Positions 1 to 10,322 of a stretch of DNA of 31,941 nt are shown one piece after another (position 1 is the first letter of the stretch; each line of letters begins with the position of its first letter). Source of the DNA: Pelargonium nanum (Eukaryota > Streptophyta > Magnoliopsida > Geraniales > Geraniaceae); contig JAYMTF010000666.1 in NCBI GenBank assembly GCA_036897485.1, forward strand, positions 1-31,941, read 5' to 3'. Both the position numbers and the translations under genes were made by a program. Below the pieces are notes generated by a model. That model was given only the letters and a program-made list of their open reading frames with translations. It was not told the DNA's origin and made no database searches.

Positions 1-370
1 TTTTAAAGTTTCGTGTACTAAATTGAGTATATGATCAAAGTTCGTGTACTATTAATGACATTATTCCCTTTAAAACCCGAAATTCATAAAACTGCAAGTT
101 ACATAGTCCACAACACACACAAAACCAAAGCAATGACAAAATTTCATATTTCAATTTACAAATTAAAACCCAAAATTCATACAACTGCAAAACACATATT
201 CTACAAAAATTCTGAAACTTTATTCATTCATGTGTGTGTGCATGTATCCAAAGCATTCACAAAAATTCATATTTCAATGAACAAACTAAAACCCAAAATC
301 CACAAAACCACAAGCAACAACATTCAACAAAACCCATAAATTCTCGACAAGAACCAAAGGGCGACCTTAC
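1..370 (-). other. Partial first intron of the PsbP-domain gene
   Basis: This stretch lies downstream, on the minus strand, of a clean donor (CCTGAG|GTAAGG, junction at 371/370) and holds no coding exon that I can recognise. It contains imperfect repeats: a block around AAACCCGAAATTCATAAAACT near 69 recurs in diverged form near 160 and near 285, and two of these blocks are preceded by a shared TTCATATTTCAAT segment. The next exon must lie beyond the left edge of the window. Confidence 0.6.
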
Positions 371-685
371 CTCAGGCTCTGTCATGTCCTGAAACTCAGG
401 TGGGACTCGAATGGAGAACCCGGAGCCATAGTACTGGAACCAAGATTTGGTGTTTCCAATGGCCAACGGAGCTGCTTTCGGAGAAGGTTCGGCTGAAGAA
501 TTGGGAATTGGGTATAGTTGGGTCGCAATTAGAGAGGTTGAGATGATGAGTTGAGTGGTTTTGAAGACGAAATGTCTCTTGGAAATGGCGGGTACGAGAG
601 ATGGAACAAGGGTTGTTGTGGATTTGGGGGTTTTAGGGTTAGGGTTAGGGTTTGGTGGGTGGGTGGAGAAGGAGAGGATGGCCAT
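371..685 (-). CDS. PsbP-domain protein, thylakoid lumen, exon 1 (partial gene)
   Basis: The first coding exon holds 105 codons in phase 0, from the ATG at 685 to a GT donor after 371. The N-terminal 70 or so residues look like a bipartite lumenal transit sequence: Ser/Thr/Pro-rich and basic, then a hydrophobic stretch (LIISTSLIATQL) ending near SSAEPSP. The mature part begins with the family hallmark NTKSWFQYYGSGFSIRVPP and an acidic TEPE, which opens the PsbP fold. PsbP-domain (PPD) proteins are lumenal proteins related to the oxygen-evolving subunit PsbP, and several act in photosystem assembly. The sequence resembles my recollection of PPD1, but one exon is too little to fix the subfamily. 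The rest of the gene is outside the window. A telomere-like tract encodes the PNPNPNP part of the transit peptide. Confidence 0.8.
631..653. repeat. Telomere-like TTAGGG tract inside coding sequence
   Basis: Three consecutive TTAGGG-type units flanked by extra Ts sit inside the transit-peptide codons of the PsbP-domain gene. On the coding strand they read as AACCCT repeats encoding PNPNPNP. Short AAACCCTA telo-boxes are common near plant transcription starts, so this could have a regulatory role. It could equally be simple codon slippage in a poorly constrained transit peptide. Confidence 0.7.
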
Positions 686-779
686 AGGAGAGTGAGGATT
701 GGGAGTGTATAGAAAATAGCGGTTGAAGTCATGGCGGGTAGAGAGAGGAAGGTGATAATGTGGGGTCGGTTCTTATATT

Positions 780-1327
780 CTCCTTTATATGTTAAATCGG
801 TTCGGTCCGGTCCATGTTCGGTCCAAATTCGGTTTGAACTCGTGTGTCGTGTTGAAGGTCTATCGGTGTTACATGGGTCAACACGAAAATGACATGTTTA
901 ACAATTGTGTTCAGATATTAAACACGAAAATAACATGTTTATGAACACGCAACATGAAGACATCATGTTTAACACGTTTAACTAAATGGGTCATGTTTGG
1001 CTCAACACGACATTGTTCGTACTACACGTCCTAGCATGTTTTGCAGAATAAAATTGACACATTTGGTACAACACTCCATAACACGACTAAAATATCACAA
1101 ATTTAACTGATTGAACATAACCATGTTTACTATTCAGGGGCGTTAGTTCGTTAGTTTACAATTATAACTCCTAAATGTGTGTGTCGGTATTTTACAACAC
1201 AATATATTAATCGTGTGTGCATATTTTTGGGTTTAAACACGAACATAACAGACTTAAATAAATATTAAATTTAAACACGCTTGTTGTATCGTGCCATGTG
1301 CTAATGAGACTCAAATTGTCAGCTTTA
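780..1327. repeat. Decayed repetitive element rich in AACACGA/ATGTTTAACA motifs
   Basis: The spacer between the PsbP-like gene and the kinase carries many variants of AACACGAAAATGACATGTTTAACA, plus GGTCCGGTCC and GGGTCATGTTTGGCTCAACACG patterns. This low-complexity style is typical of plant non-autonomous elements. The right end reads CAAATTGTCAGCTTTA (1312-1327). Its reverse complement matches the TAGAGCTGACAATTTG terminus of the elements elsewhere in this window. I cannot find a matching left end or a target-site duplication, so the boundaries are approximate. From 1328 to 1534 I see only AT-rich sequence and the presumed 3' untranslated region of the kinase. Confidence 0.4.
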
Positions 1328-1534
1328 CGTCGTACAACGAACATCTATTTTAAAACAAATGAAATATGTATACTAAATCTACACGATTTGAAATGTACAA
1401 TGGTTTTACTTATAAAAAAAAATATATGAAATGAGCTCAGTTTTTCACATCATTGTCGTAATTTATACATGATGTTTTTTCTTATCACAGTGTATAATCT
1501 CAATTAAGAACAATAATTAAGTGGGTAATTAGTT

Positions 1535-4500
1535 TTAATAACCCAAAGCAACTTGTCTATGTTGATGAAGATCTCTTAAATATTTGGTTGAATTATATTC
1601 TTGCACATCCAACAATTCTTCTGAATATGTTCTTTGTAGAGACTGTCTTTGACAATTTTTTGTGTACTCTTCAATGTACTCATCTCCTCTTAGCAACACC
1701 ACAACCTACAAAATAAAATTTAATTCGGTTTAATGTATTGTCATATTAAAGTGTATTTACATATGTGCATTTTCGTTTACCTGACTCATCCGCGGCCGTA
1801 GAATAGATGATTGCTCGATGCACAAATTTGCGGTCAAAACGACTCTATCCAACTCCTCTGCGTCGTATGAGTTGCCCAAAGATTCATCGACAAGCTCTTC
1901 TATACAATTGTTGGTGATCAAAGGTTTTGCCTGTTAAAACTAAACCATTAATGGCAAATAAAGAGTCAAATAATCATCTTGAGTTTATTTTGATCAAGTA
2001 CAAATGACACATTTTATAAAATTTATCGATGGAGAATTAGTAAGACTGCTTGGACTGAAGGAGAGTTAGCAAGATCAGACGGAAGACTAGATCAAATCCA
2101 ACCGATCCTTGCTTGGGTCGGATCCAATTTGGGACACCAGGTCGGATTAGATTTGAACATCCCGATCCACAAGTCATTACCTCATTTCCTAGCTCTACTC
2201 TCGATCTCAATTAGTAGCTTTTAACTAAACTTTCACTAACTCAACTATAGTTGAGTTAGTGAAAATATATGACTCGAAACTCGTACTGTCAGCTCTAGCT
2301 ACACGTTAATGAGGGAAGAAAATTACCCAAATCACTAGGCTTTGTTGCAAACTATCCAAAGCTTGACGCCCAGTTATGAGCTCCAAAAGCAAAACTCCAA
2401 ATGCATAAACATCAGTCTTCTCATCAACCACACCATGCATGAAGTACTCGGGAGCAAAATACCTAAACAAATTAATTAATTAATTGATCAGAGGAAAATC
2501 TATAAGAAATTATAAATAATTGCACTATAAAAACCTTGAAATAATAATATAATGTTATTATTATTGTTACATGCATACCCAAATGTGCCTTCAAATTTTG
2601 ATACATTGTGATGAGTCCAATGTTTTGGTAACCACTTTGCGAGGCCAAAATCACAAATCTGATAAAAAAATCAATTTTTTTCAATGAGATTTGAACATAA
2701 TTATTTATTTATGTAACATTGAAAATGGAACAATATTGAACATACCTGAGGCTCAAAATCATCTGTGAGAAGAATATTATCAGCTTTTATGTCTCTATGA
2801 ATGATACGTTTTTTACAATTCTCGTGAAGATACATTAGACCATCCGCTATGCCCAATGCAATTTTATACCTTTTGCTCCAATCTAGCGTTCCTTTCAAAC
2901 TCGAATCTAATTATTGAGGTGAAAAAAAAACAACTAATTGATTTTGATAAGTTAGTCATACATGAATTATCAAATAATGATGATCACACGTACGTACCAT
3001 ATAGAATAGCTCCTAAACTACCGAGTTGGGACAACTCGAAAACTAGATGCATGCCTCCTTCAACTCCCGATCCGATCAGCCTTGCAGTGTTGGGATGATC
3101 CACGTGCACGATAATGCCAAGTTCGGATAAAAACTCGGTTGATTTCTCGTCGGGTGTCCCTTTGGTTAGTCGCTTGATAGCTACGCGTTGTCCATCTTGC
3201 AAACAACCCTTGTAAACATCCGCATAACCACCTTTACCAATTAAGTTATCTGCAAGAAATTAAAACATAGAATCTCACATTCAAGAATTTTTTTAATTAA
3301 AAGAAGGGTAATGTTTCTTAAAACTAGACCAAAATGTCGTGTTGATTAGATGATTAAGCTGTTATTTTGACCGGTCCATTTGATCAATTAAAACAGTGTA
3401 ACATCACTTAAATGACTAGTCAACATGTTTTAGATACAACACTTTAATACTTGTTCGATCAAAACCTAAAATGAAATTTTGAGCGACATTTTTTTGGTCA
3501 CTCTGATTTTTAAAACATCGATGAAAATAAATAAAATTATAATGTAGAAACAGTACTCACCTTGACTAAAATTATTAGTAGCTATGTTGAGTTCCAAGAG
3601 GGTAAAGTCCCTAAGAGATGAACTGAAACTATTCATTATAATTTCTTTGAGTCCCGGAGGAACACATTCTCTTCCGCTCACACTTTTCTTTGACGATAGC
3701 TTTGTTACACCGACGGGAGTAATTGAAGTCAACCGTTGTATGGATCGTTTTTTCCACAATCCAAAGAACTTTTTCCAATTCGAGAGTGTTTTTGCATTCG
3801 AATATAATGGTTGCATCATGTCATTTGTCGGAGAACGAGAATTAGAAGTATTTTCAGAATCTAGGGTTCCCATTTCGTTGGCCTCCAAGACTCCCTTCGG
3901 AGTTGTTTCCTCTTCTTTTCTTGCCCTCTCAGCTCTATCGAAGCAAGTTAAGTCTACAAAACAACAATTCATGCATATAATAGAAAAAACAATGAAATTA
4001 TTTTTATACTTTATTCGTCCCAAAATATCAATTACGGTAATATTGTTCATACGAAACTGCATGAGTAATATCTATTTTAGAACAAAATGAGTAGAAGAAA
4101 GTCGGAGAAAAACCCTAGCTAGATTACCTCGAGCGGAAATGGAGGGACACAAGCTACCTCTTTTTCTTTGGCTTTTTTTGCTATATTTGACAGGAGATTC
4201 ATCACCTTTCAACAATTTTTGCAATCCATCATCTTCCAAGAATGTCTCCAATGTGATAACTCTATTTGAATCCTCGGAGTTCTTCACCCTAAATAGCAAT
4301 GAAAAATTTAAAAATTAATAACATTACATAAAGGTTATAAAAGATATATTAAATTTACAAAATGACGTGATACTTAATAGGACATGACTCAAATTATTTT
4401 ATCGGTGACTTGATTGAATCTTAATATGTAAAAGTGTACACCATGTGTTATCTAACTGATTTCAACAATTATCATGTTAGTTTAGCCAATAAATTTTACA

Positions 4501-4686
4501 TAAACAAACAAAATAAGAAGAATCATGAATTCACGTCGTACAAACAATGAAGAAAAAACCTAATAAATTAATTTAGAACGGAAAAAATATACGATGAACA
4601 TACCCAAACAAGAGAAGATGAAGAAGAACACACGCGTACCATGGATGAGAAGCATTCTCATGATGAGGACCTTCACATTGCGCCAT
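1535..4686 (-). CDS. Receptor-like cytoplasmic kinase, class VI (RBK-like)
   Basis: Nine exons on the minus strand: 4604-4686, 4128-4288, 3561-3953, 2998-3249, 2746-2906, 2579-2658, 2327-2462, 1781-1930 and 1535-1705. All junctions are GT-AG, all phases agree, and the product is 528 residues. The kinase domain starts near residue 205: glycine loop [11 protein letters not shown] (217-227), VAIK lysine 238, [10 protein letters not shown] with catalytic Asp335 and Asn340, DFG 353-355, and APE around 380-382. The activation segment ([23 protein letters not shown]) and the C-terminal [11 protein letters not shown] are typical of RLCK VI kinases, some of which bind ROP GTPases. All catalytic residues are present, so it should be active. 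There is no extracellular domain or signal peptide, although a short hydrophobic run lies at residues 17-28. The roughly 200-residue basic and serine-rich N-terminal region is not recognisable as a domain. Intron 7 holds a palindrome and an element end. Confidence 0.9.
2040..2297. mobile_element. Element remnant in kinase intron
   Basis: This intron segment between 1931 and 2326 is richer in G and C than its surroundings and contains GGGTCGGATCC and CAGGTCGGATTAG patterns like the other small elements here. It ends in ACTGTCAGCTCTA. That end is the reverse complement of the family terminus TAGAGCTGACAGT. The left end is not recognisable and no target-site duplication was found. Confidence 0.35.
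2233..2266. repeat. 34-bp perfect palindrome
   Basis: TTTCACTAACTCAACTA is followed at once by its exact reverse complement, with no spacer. On either strand a transcript could fold into a 17-bp hairpin with no loop, so in practice a shorter stem. It lies in a kinase intron inside the element remnant and may be the core of a small inverted-repeat element. Confidence 0.9.
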
Positions 4687-4687
4687 G

Positions 4688-4889
4688 GATTCACCACTCG
4701 TTCACAATTCAACAAAACTCAAATTTGAGAATCATGAACATTAAAAAGAGATCGTCTCATTAATTTCAATTCTCATAAATATGAAGGCGATTCGCCACTC
4801 GTTCACGACTCAACAAAACTCAAATTCGAGAATCATGAACATTGAAAAAAGATCATCTAGTTAATTTCAATTCTCGTAAATATGAAGGC
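4688..4889. repeat. 101-bp tandem duplication abutting the kinase start codon
   Basis: Two units, 4688-4788 and 4789-4889, have identical length and only scattered substitutions. Each runs from GATTC(A/G)CCACTCGTTCAC to AAATATGAAGGC. A third copy begins with GATT and then diverges. The array sits immediately 5' of the ATG at 4686, so it forms the presumed 5' untranslated region and proximal promoter of the kinase. Confidence 0.9.
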
Positions 4890-5343
4890 GATTTCAAATG
4901 ATGAAAGAAAGGTCATCACGTAACACATGCAATACAAAATATTGTAGCCATATGTGTTAGTTGTCGCAAGAAATTCAGGAAAATCCAATAAGAACATATA
5001 TGTGATAAGCCAAATTCTTATCTTGAGCGACTTCTTCTCTCAACCTCCAAGTGTCTATAAATTAATGTGAAATAAAATGTTGCAAAATGATCTTAAAATA
5101 ATGTCAAGTGAGTCATTGGAGCCGGGAGGTCCAGTCCTTTTAAATTATTATCTCCTAAAACAGTGCAATTATTAACTACATTATTGAACCAATAAATTCA
5201 AACATAACTATCTATAATAAAAAAATGTTACGTCAATTACAACTTTTTTTCATGTATGAGGTCATATTTCTTTTTTAGGCAAACTGCAAAGATAATATTA
5301 AAAACTTAAATCAACAGTTAACAAAATGCATAATGGAAAACGG
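4890..5343. other. Intergenic, kinase upstream region
   Basis: AT-rich sequence upstream of the kinase. I see no gene, RNA or repeat that I can support. Promoter elements for the kinase probably lie here, but none is distinctive. Confidence 0.5.
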
Positions 5344-5717
5344 GTTATTCATACCGACCATGCATGACAAAGAACCAGACGATCTAACCAAGTAATGGAC
5401 CACCTGATTCGTAGACCTATGAACATGATAAAACTCTAAGTTATCAAACTGGTTTGACAAAGCTACAATATCACTAATAACTATACCAAAATCACTGAAA
5501 TTCTACCCTTTAGTCTTTAAAGCTGCTACGAGATGGCTTGCATCAACTCCACTCGGATACCACGCGCTGCTACCCAATTCAACGCCTCCCTTAAGGTCAT
5601 AGCTTCGACAATCCTCGACTCCATATATAGCATACTAAATTTTAAAATTTGTCGTAGGAGATTACGAGCTTGGTTAGATAAATCCACATAAATTTGCACA
5701 AAACCCGAACAAGCCAC
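5344..5717 (-). pseudogene. RNase H-like (RVT_3) retroelement fragment, broken
   Basis: Translated on the minus strand, the first part contains VEAMTLREALNWVAARGIRVE. This matches the helix of plant RNase H-like domains of non-LTR retrotransposon origin (usual pattern AEAxALREAL...RGI). About one base is then missing near 5550. The homology continues in another frame with SHLVAALKTKG, an in-frame TAG, then NFSDFGIVISDIVAL and HVHRSTNQVVHYLVR, the usual C-terminal pattern VxRxxNxxAHxLAR. One frameshift and one stop mean it is not functional. No reverse transcriptase remains beside it. It could derive from a LINE or from a host gene carrying the same domain. Confidence 0.75.
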
Positions 5718-5842
5718 ACTTCAATCATGTAGAGCTCATATTAGTCATTTTCAATTCAAATTTGATTCAGAATCCAAATTATGTACTTTACTTGATAATG
5801 AATCAGACAATTAATTTAATGTAGTGACCAAAGGATGTATCT

Positions 5843-5930
5843 ACCAAAACGACGTGTCGTTTAGTGAAAACATATCATATGACACGTGTCGCCACCTAAA
5901 ACTTCCATCTCGGTTTGGTACACGTCATTA
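5843..5930. promoter_or_regulatory. Cluster of ACGT elements including a G-box, upstream of HY5
   Basis: Three ACGT cores lie within about 90 bp: GACGTGTCG near 5850, a palindromic GACACGTGTC with a perfect CACGTG G-box at 5883-5888, and ACACGTCAT near 5920. They are about 370-440 bp upstream of the HY5 start. ACGT boxes are the binding sites of bZIP factors including HY5, which is known to bind its own promoter, and of light-signalling bHLH factors. Use in this species is inferred. Confidence 0.5.
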
Positions 5931-6288
5931 TACAATTTACCAAAAATCAAGAAACACATCAACGCCAGCAATCACACTGCCCATAATCACTTTAGTCCTT
6001 ATTCAATGCGAAATCTAATTCCAGCCGTCCGATCAGAAATTTCATCCAACAGTTCACAATCCTCCACGACTCCTCCTCTCCACCTTTGATTAACCCACCC
6101 ACTCATGGCTCCTATGCCTCCACGCTACTGTAGTGAAATCCGTCGGATTGAAACAGATCGGACGGTGGATATTTAGTATGAAATTAAACCCACCGTTATT
6201 TTTTAGTCAGAAAAAAAAAATTAATATCCCGCTCTTTTTTCTCTCTCTGTCTGTGAAAGCTCTGAGCTTTGAGGTCGACGACGACGAA

Positions 6289-8852
6289 ATGCAAGAACAA
6301 GCGACGAGTTCAGTCGCTGGGAGTTCGATTCCATCGAGTAGTGAGAGATCTTCGAGCTCTGCGCTTCAGCTTGAAGTTAAAGAAGGTTCGTGTTTTTTGA
6401 AATTTTTTATTTTTTTGTTGTTTTGGTTTTGGGTTTGGATTTGAAACTTTTTACTAATCGAATGAATTGGAGATCCACAGATCGATCTGTGGAATTGAGG
6501 GCAGAAGTTGATTTTGGAAATTCTGGAAATGATTGATGAATTGGTCCAATTTTTTTGGAGGTGTTTTTGGAATTGAGTCGAATGCATGTGGTGTGAGCTT
6601 TTGGATTTCGAGATTGCTGGCGGTTTCCGATTTGGGTTTTGAGTGTTTTGATTTTTCTCGTGATGGGTTTCTGAGAATTTCTCAAATTTCGGTCTCACTT
6701 GGAAGATATCGATTTTATGATACGATATTATATTGTTTTTTTTTTTGTTTTTGTTTAGTGTTGCAATTAAAGTTGAAAATTTGGTAATGGGTAGGTATGG
6801 AAAGTGACGAAGAGATCAGGAGAGTGCCGGAGATCGGCAGTGAAGTCGCCGGAGCTTCCGCGTCCGGCCGAGAAACGGGTCCTGTGGCGGGTGGGGTTGG
6901 TATGGAGCGAGTTCAGGCGGTGGCGGAGGGTCAACGGAAAAGAGGGAGGAGTCCAGCTGACAAAGAAAACAAGCGACTCAAGAGGTAAAATAATTTTATG
7001 TATATTTTTTTGAATATCTATTGATAGCTGATTTTAGTTTAATTTGATTTGACTTGGGTCTAGACCTATTGCATTTTGTGACATTTCATTTTCTTGATGT
7101 TTGTTAAAATATAGGTTACTGAGGAACAGAGTTTCAGCTCAGCAAGCGAGGGAGAGGAAAAAAGCTTACTTGAATGAGTTGGAGGCGAGAGTGAAAGACT
7201 TGGAGAAGAAGAACTCGGAATTGGAGGAGAGGCTGTCCACGTTGCAGAACGAGAATCAGATGCTTAGACATGTATGTCACATCTCCATCTCCATCTCCAA
7301 CTTTACGTGTTATATCCATATTGATATGATCTTGACGTATTGATATTGCTCTTAGCTTTTGTTCACTTCACCAACCAAGCTTTGTGCTTGCTTGCGTATC
7401 ATTTACCTATGAAATATGAGTTAGGTTGAAACTTAAAAAGATTAGGTAGCATTTGGTTTAGAACTGGGAATGATATGTCCGTATACGGTTTTCTTTTTTG
7501 TCATTTGAGTTAGGTTGAAACTTAAAAAGATTAGGTAGCATTTGGTTTAGAACTGGGAATAATATGTCCGTATGCAGTTTTCTTTTCTGTCACAAGAATG
7601 ACTTCGATTCAAAAAAATTTAAGCCAAAGGTTTACCTTGTAGTTTTAGTGTACCTGAGTTGGTTTGATACATAATCGTGTTGGTTTTTCGGATTCTTAAT
7701 TTATGATGTTTCTAGATGCTAGCTGTTGTGTTCTTGGTCCCACAAGTACGTATAAATTAATCAAAACAAGAGTTTAGAGGTCCGTGATGTTTATTAAGTC
7801 TATTCTTAGCAATTTTTGTGAGCTATCTCGAAGAAGAAACTTATGGTCATGTGTATATTATGTGGTGGGTCCTGATGCCCATACAAACCTTAGCTAATGC
7901 ATTTGCCAATACTCTTTTTTAATGGTAAAGTGGTAGGTTTTGATGGCTATAGATAAGATTTGGACTGTAGCTGGTGTGGTGCTTGCCTGTTAGTTATGCT
8001 TATATTCATTCCCCATCATTTTGGGTCCACGTCTTTACCAAGTTTCTTTCACCTTGTTTATTATTACATACCTTATCATGTGATACAAGAATTATTTTTC
8101 CTTTATTTTCTCCTGAAGTGCCTTATCAACTACACTGGTGGAGGGATTTTCGTTGGTTATCTTTAGTAATTAGTATGATGAGAATCAGAGGTGGTTGTTT
8201 GGGTTGCGGGGCGGGTTTTCCGGGTTCGGTATGACCCATAGGAGGAGCTGGTTATTAGCCCACATTTTCCCATTTTCGTAGGTTATGTTTCGTATGATCA
8301 AAGGTGGTTGTTTGGGTTTCCGACTGGGTTTTTCTTGGTTCTGATTGACCCATTGGAGGGCCGGTTAGCCAACACAATCCGCATTTTCCCATGGCAATCC
8401 TGACCTGATGGAGGCGTATTTCTGGTGTTTTCAGGTTCGGGCCCAACATCTAGCTCTATGATACTCCCGAATAGTGTTGGATGGGCTAATCGTACCCATA
8501 TAGACCCTATTACTACCGGTTAAATGGGCCCACTCCATTGTCTTTTTACATTTTTTTCAAAGAAATTTAATTTCCCTATACATCATGAATTAGTTCAAGT
8601 ACACACTGCAAAAGACTTGTGAATTTTTTTTGAGTAAAATTTGTTTAGCTGATGTTATATTCTGTTTGCCTCCTTGATGAGTATTATATTTGAGGTTTGA
8701 TAAATCAAGATGCATTAGCAATATTTTGATGGTTGTTTCGGCTTCAATCTCATTCAAGACTGACAATGTTTGTTTCCCAAATGCAGATATTGAAGAACAC
8801 GACTGCGAGCAGAAGAGGAGGAAGTGGTAGTACCAATCCCGATGGATCCTAA
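6289..8852 (+). CDS. HY5: HY5, light-signalling bZIP transcription factor
   Basis: Four exons (6289-6385, 6795-6984, 7115-7271, 8787-8852) encode 169 residues, against 168 in Arabidopsis HY5. The protein opens [13 protein letters not shown], as in Arabidopsis. Residues 35-46 ([12 protein letters not shown]) are the COP1-binding VPE motif, with the casein-kinase-II site at Ser36. The basic region [20 protein letters not shown] carries the N-x7-R signature (Asn100, Arg108). A leucine zipper ([12 protein letters not shown]...LSTLQNEN) follows, and then a short Gly/Ser tail. HY5 acts in the nucleus, binds ACGT boxes in promoters of photomorphogenic, chlorophyll and anthocyanin genes, and is degraded through COP1 in darkness. 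Here it lacks the final Leu residue(s) of the Arabidopsis tail and ends NPDGS. Intron 3 is large (1515 nt) and holds two tandem duplications. An ATG at 6178 is in frame upstream, but the conserved start is chosen. Confidence 0.97.
7418..7595. repeat. 89-bp tandem duplication in HY5 intron 3
   Basis: Two adjacent units start at 7418 and 7507 (GAGTTAGGTTGAAACTTAAA in each). They share nearly the whole unit through ATATGTCCGTAT(A/G)C, with few substitutions, so the duplication looks recent. Confidence 0.9.
8190..8400. repeat. Diverged 113-bp tandem duplication in HY5 intron 3
   Basis: GGTGGTTGTTTGGGTT begins at 8190 and recurs at 8303. Both units continue with a GGGTTTT-rich stretch, a TGACCCAT(A/T)GGAGG block and a GCATTTTCCCA/CACATTTTCCCA end. 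The second unit carries insertions. The composition (GGGTTCGG, GCGGGG) resembles that of the small transposons in this window, so this may be a decayed element. Confidence 0.65.
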
Positions 8853-9875
8853 TAAGACAAATAAGAGGATACTATTAATCAAACAATTGAGGTAATAGGT
8901 GGGAGAGGATTCGCTTGCTAGTCTTATGTAGACATATTATAGGAGATATATATGTGATCGATGTCTGGAAGTCTAATTGTAGTTAGTGTTGGATATTTCG
9001 CGATCTTACTTCTCTCGATATGTCCTGTTAACTTTTTTTTCCCATGATCAATGGAATTTGAGGAGTTTAGATTAATCTTTCAACCATATCGTTTACGAGC
9101 AAGGAAGGACCAAGAAATGTGTGAAATGTGCGAAAGAGTTAGTAAGTGAATGTGTGTAAATATTGTTTTAACGAGTTGGAGATAAGAATTGGCAAATGTC
9201 TACGAGCTTCTTGAAGTTAAGTTTCGATGCCTGTTCATATATTTCTTTGATGTTTGAGTGCATAGCTTTGAAAATGTGCAGCAAAATCAATAACATTTCT
9301 GAATCGATGATTGATTGCCCGTTGTCACTTAGAGTTGACAGTTTTGGTTTTGGATGGGTGTTGGCTCGAACACGAGAGCTCACGTAGTGTGGCGAAGAAT
9401 ATTTGTATGTGAGGCGATGAATATTTGAATTCTTTTGGACAATAAATTATATATTGGCCTGCGATGAATATTTGAATTCTTTTGTCAATTAAATTTCTCA
9501 AACACAAAATATAATTAAAAATGATCCATTTAACATATACTTTGTTTTTGTGACGTCATATTAACATATAATTAGTAGAAAACAGAAAACATATATCGAG
9601 AACATGTATTAATTGACATGAAGTTCTAGTTCAATCCGAGATCTCTAATTTGAGAAACAAGAAATGCAGATGTCGTAAAACTTGAATGGCAAGACTTTGG
9701 AGCCCAACATGCATCCTACAAGCGACCGAGCAAAATACATCCCCATAGAGGAGATCTCTTGCTACCGGTCAGGCTTAATCAGTCTAATTCCGATATGTCT
9801 CGATGAATCTAAAGCTCTTCTCGTTCTTTCAGTTCGACAGAGCTGTACCTCGATTCTTGGGTCAGAAAATAGATG
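8853..9875. other. HY5 3' flank and spacer with a 24-bp direct repeat
   Basis: The first 200 bp or so are the likely 3' untranslated region of HY5. The only structure I see beyond it is GCGATGAATATTTGAATTCT followed by TTTG, occurring at 9414-9437 and again at 9461-9484. Open frames here are short and match nothing I recognise. Confidence 0.5.
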
Positions 9876-10131
9876 CTAAAGGTACTCCGAGGTTTCCTCC
9901 CCAAACACTTGTTGGTGGGAGGAAATCTTAATTTCATGCATCAAATAAAAGAAGGACAAATCAAATTCTAAGGCTAGAATCAACAAAAATCGAATTTCTA
10001 TTTTAAAAAATAAAATAAATAAAGAGTGAATTGTTCAAGGCTAGAATTGAAAACATAAAAGTTGCATTCAGTAGAGAGAAAATACTGCTTCGTTGAAAAT
10101 TACCTTTATGATTTTTTCCCATGCAATCCAT
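9876..10131 (-). CDS. Unrecognised short gene, family copy 1 (39 aa)
   Basis: Proposed exons are 10104-10131 (28 nt) and 9876-9967 (92 nt), giving 39 residues. Exon 1 encodes MDCMGKNHK and ends at a strong donor (AAAG|GTAATTT). Exon 2 follows the acceptor CCTTAG and ends with FFYLMHEIK, a variable stretch, and FGEETSEYL before TAG. Copy 3 at 12640-12937 has exactly the same exon lengths, phase, acceptor position and stop position. The two introns are much more diverged than the exons, as expected if the exons are constrained. There is no signal peptide, no membrane segment and only one Cys, so it does not look like a standard secreted peptide. I recognise no family. An open frame continues upstream of this ATG in this copy only. 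A noncoding transcript is the main alternative. Confidence 0.45.
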
Positions 10132-10223
10132 TTTCAGGAATTGTTGATTTTTGTTCGCGTATAAGTCTCTATCTTTGTTGCAATAATCTAATTCTTCTGT
10201 TCTTTCGGAGTGTTTGAGTTCTA

Positions 10224-10322
10224 ATTTATAGAAATATAGACACGATATAAACGACGACAGATTTAAAATGTTAGTGATTATAATTTTGAATCTATGAGCG
10301 GTAAAACCAACGGCGCGCACAC
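10224..10322 (-). promoter_or_regulatory. Promoter of short gene copy 1: TATA box and upstream GC box
   Basis: On the minus strand a TATAAAT box (10224-10230) lies about 93 bp before the ATG. About 70 bp further upstream is a box reading TGTGCGCGCC then TTGGTTTTACC (10300-10322), shared with copies 2 and 3. The CGCG core resembles CAMTA-type calcium/calmodulin-responsive sites. This is inference from motif shape only. Confidence 0.5.

Noticed and set aside
3584-4090. 168-codon plus-strand open frame
   Set aside because: It is opposite exon 3 of the kinase, which is supported by phase-consistent splicing into a complete kinase domain.
9682-9879. 65-codon plus-strand open frame
   Set aside because: It has no recognisable similarity or splice context, and overlaps the 3' region of short-gene copy 1 on the other strand.
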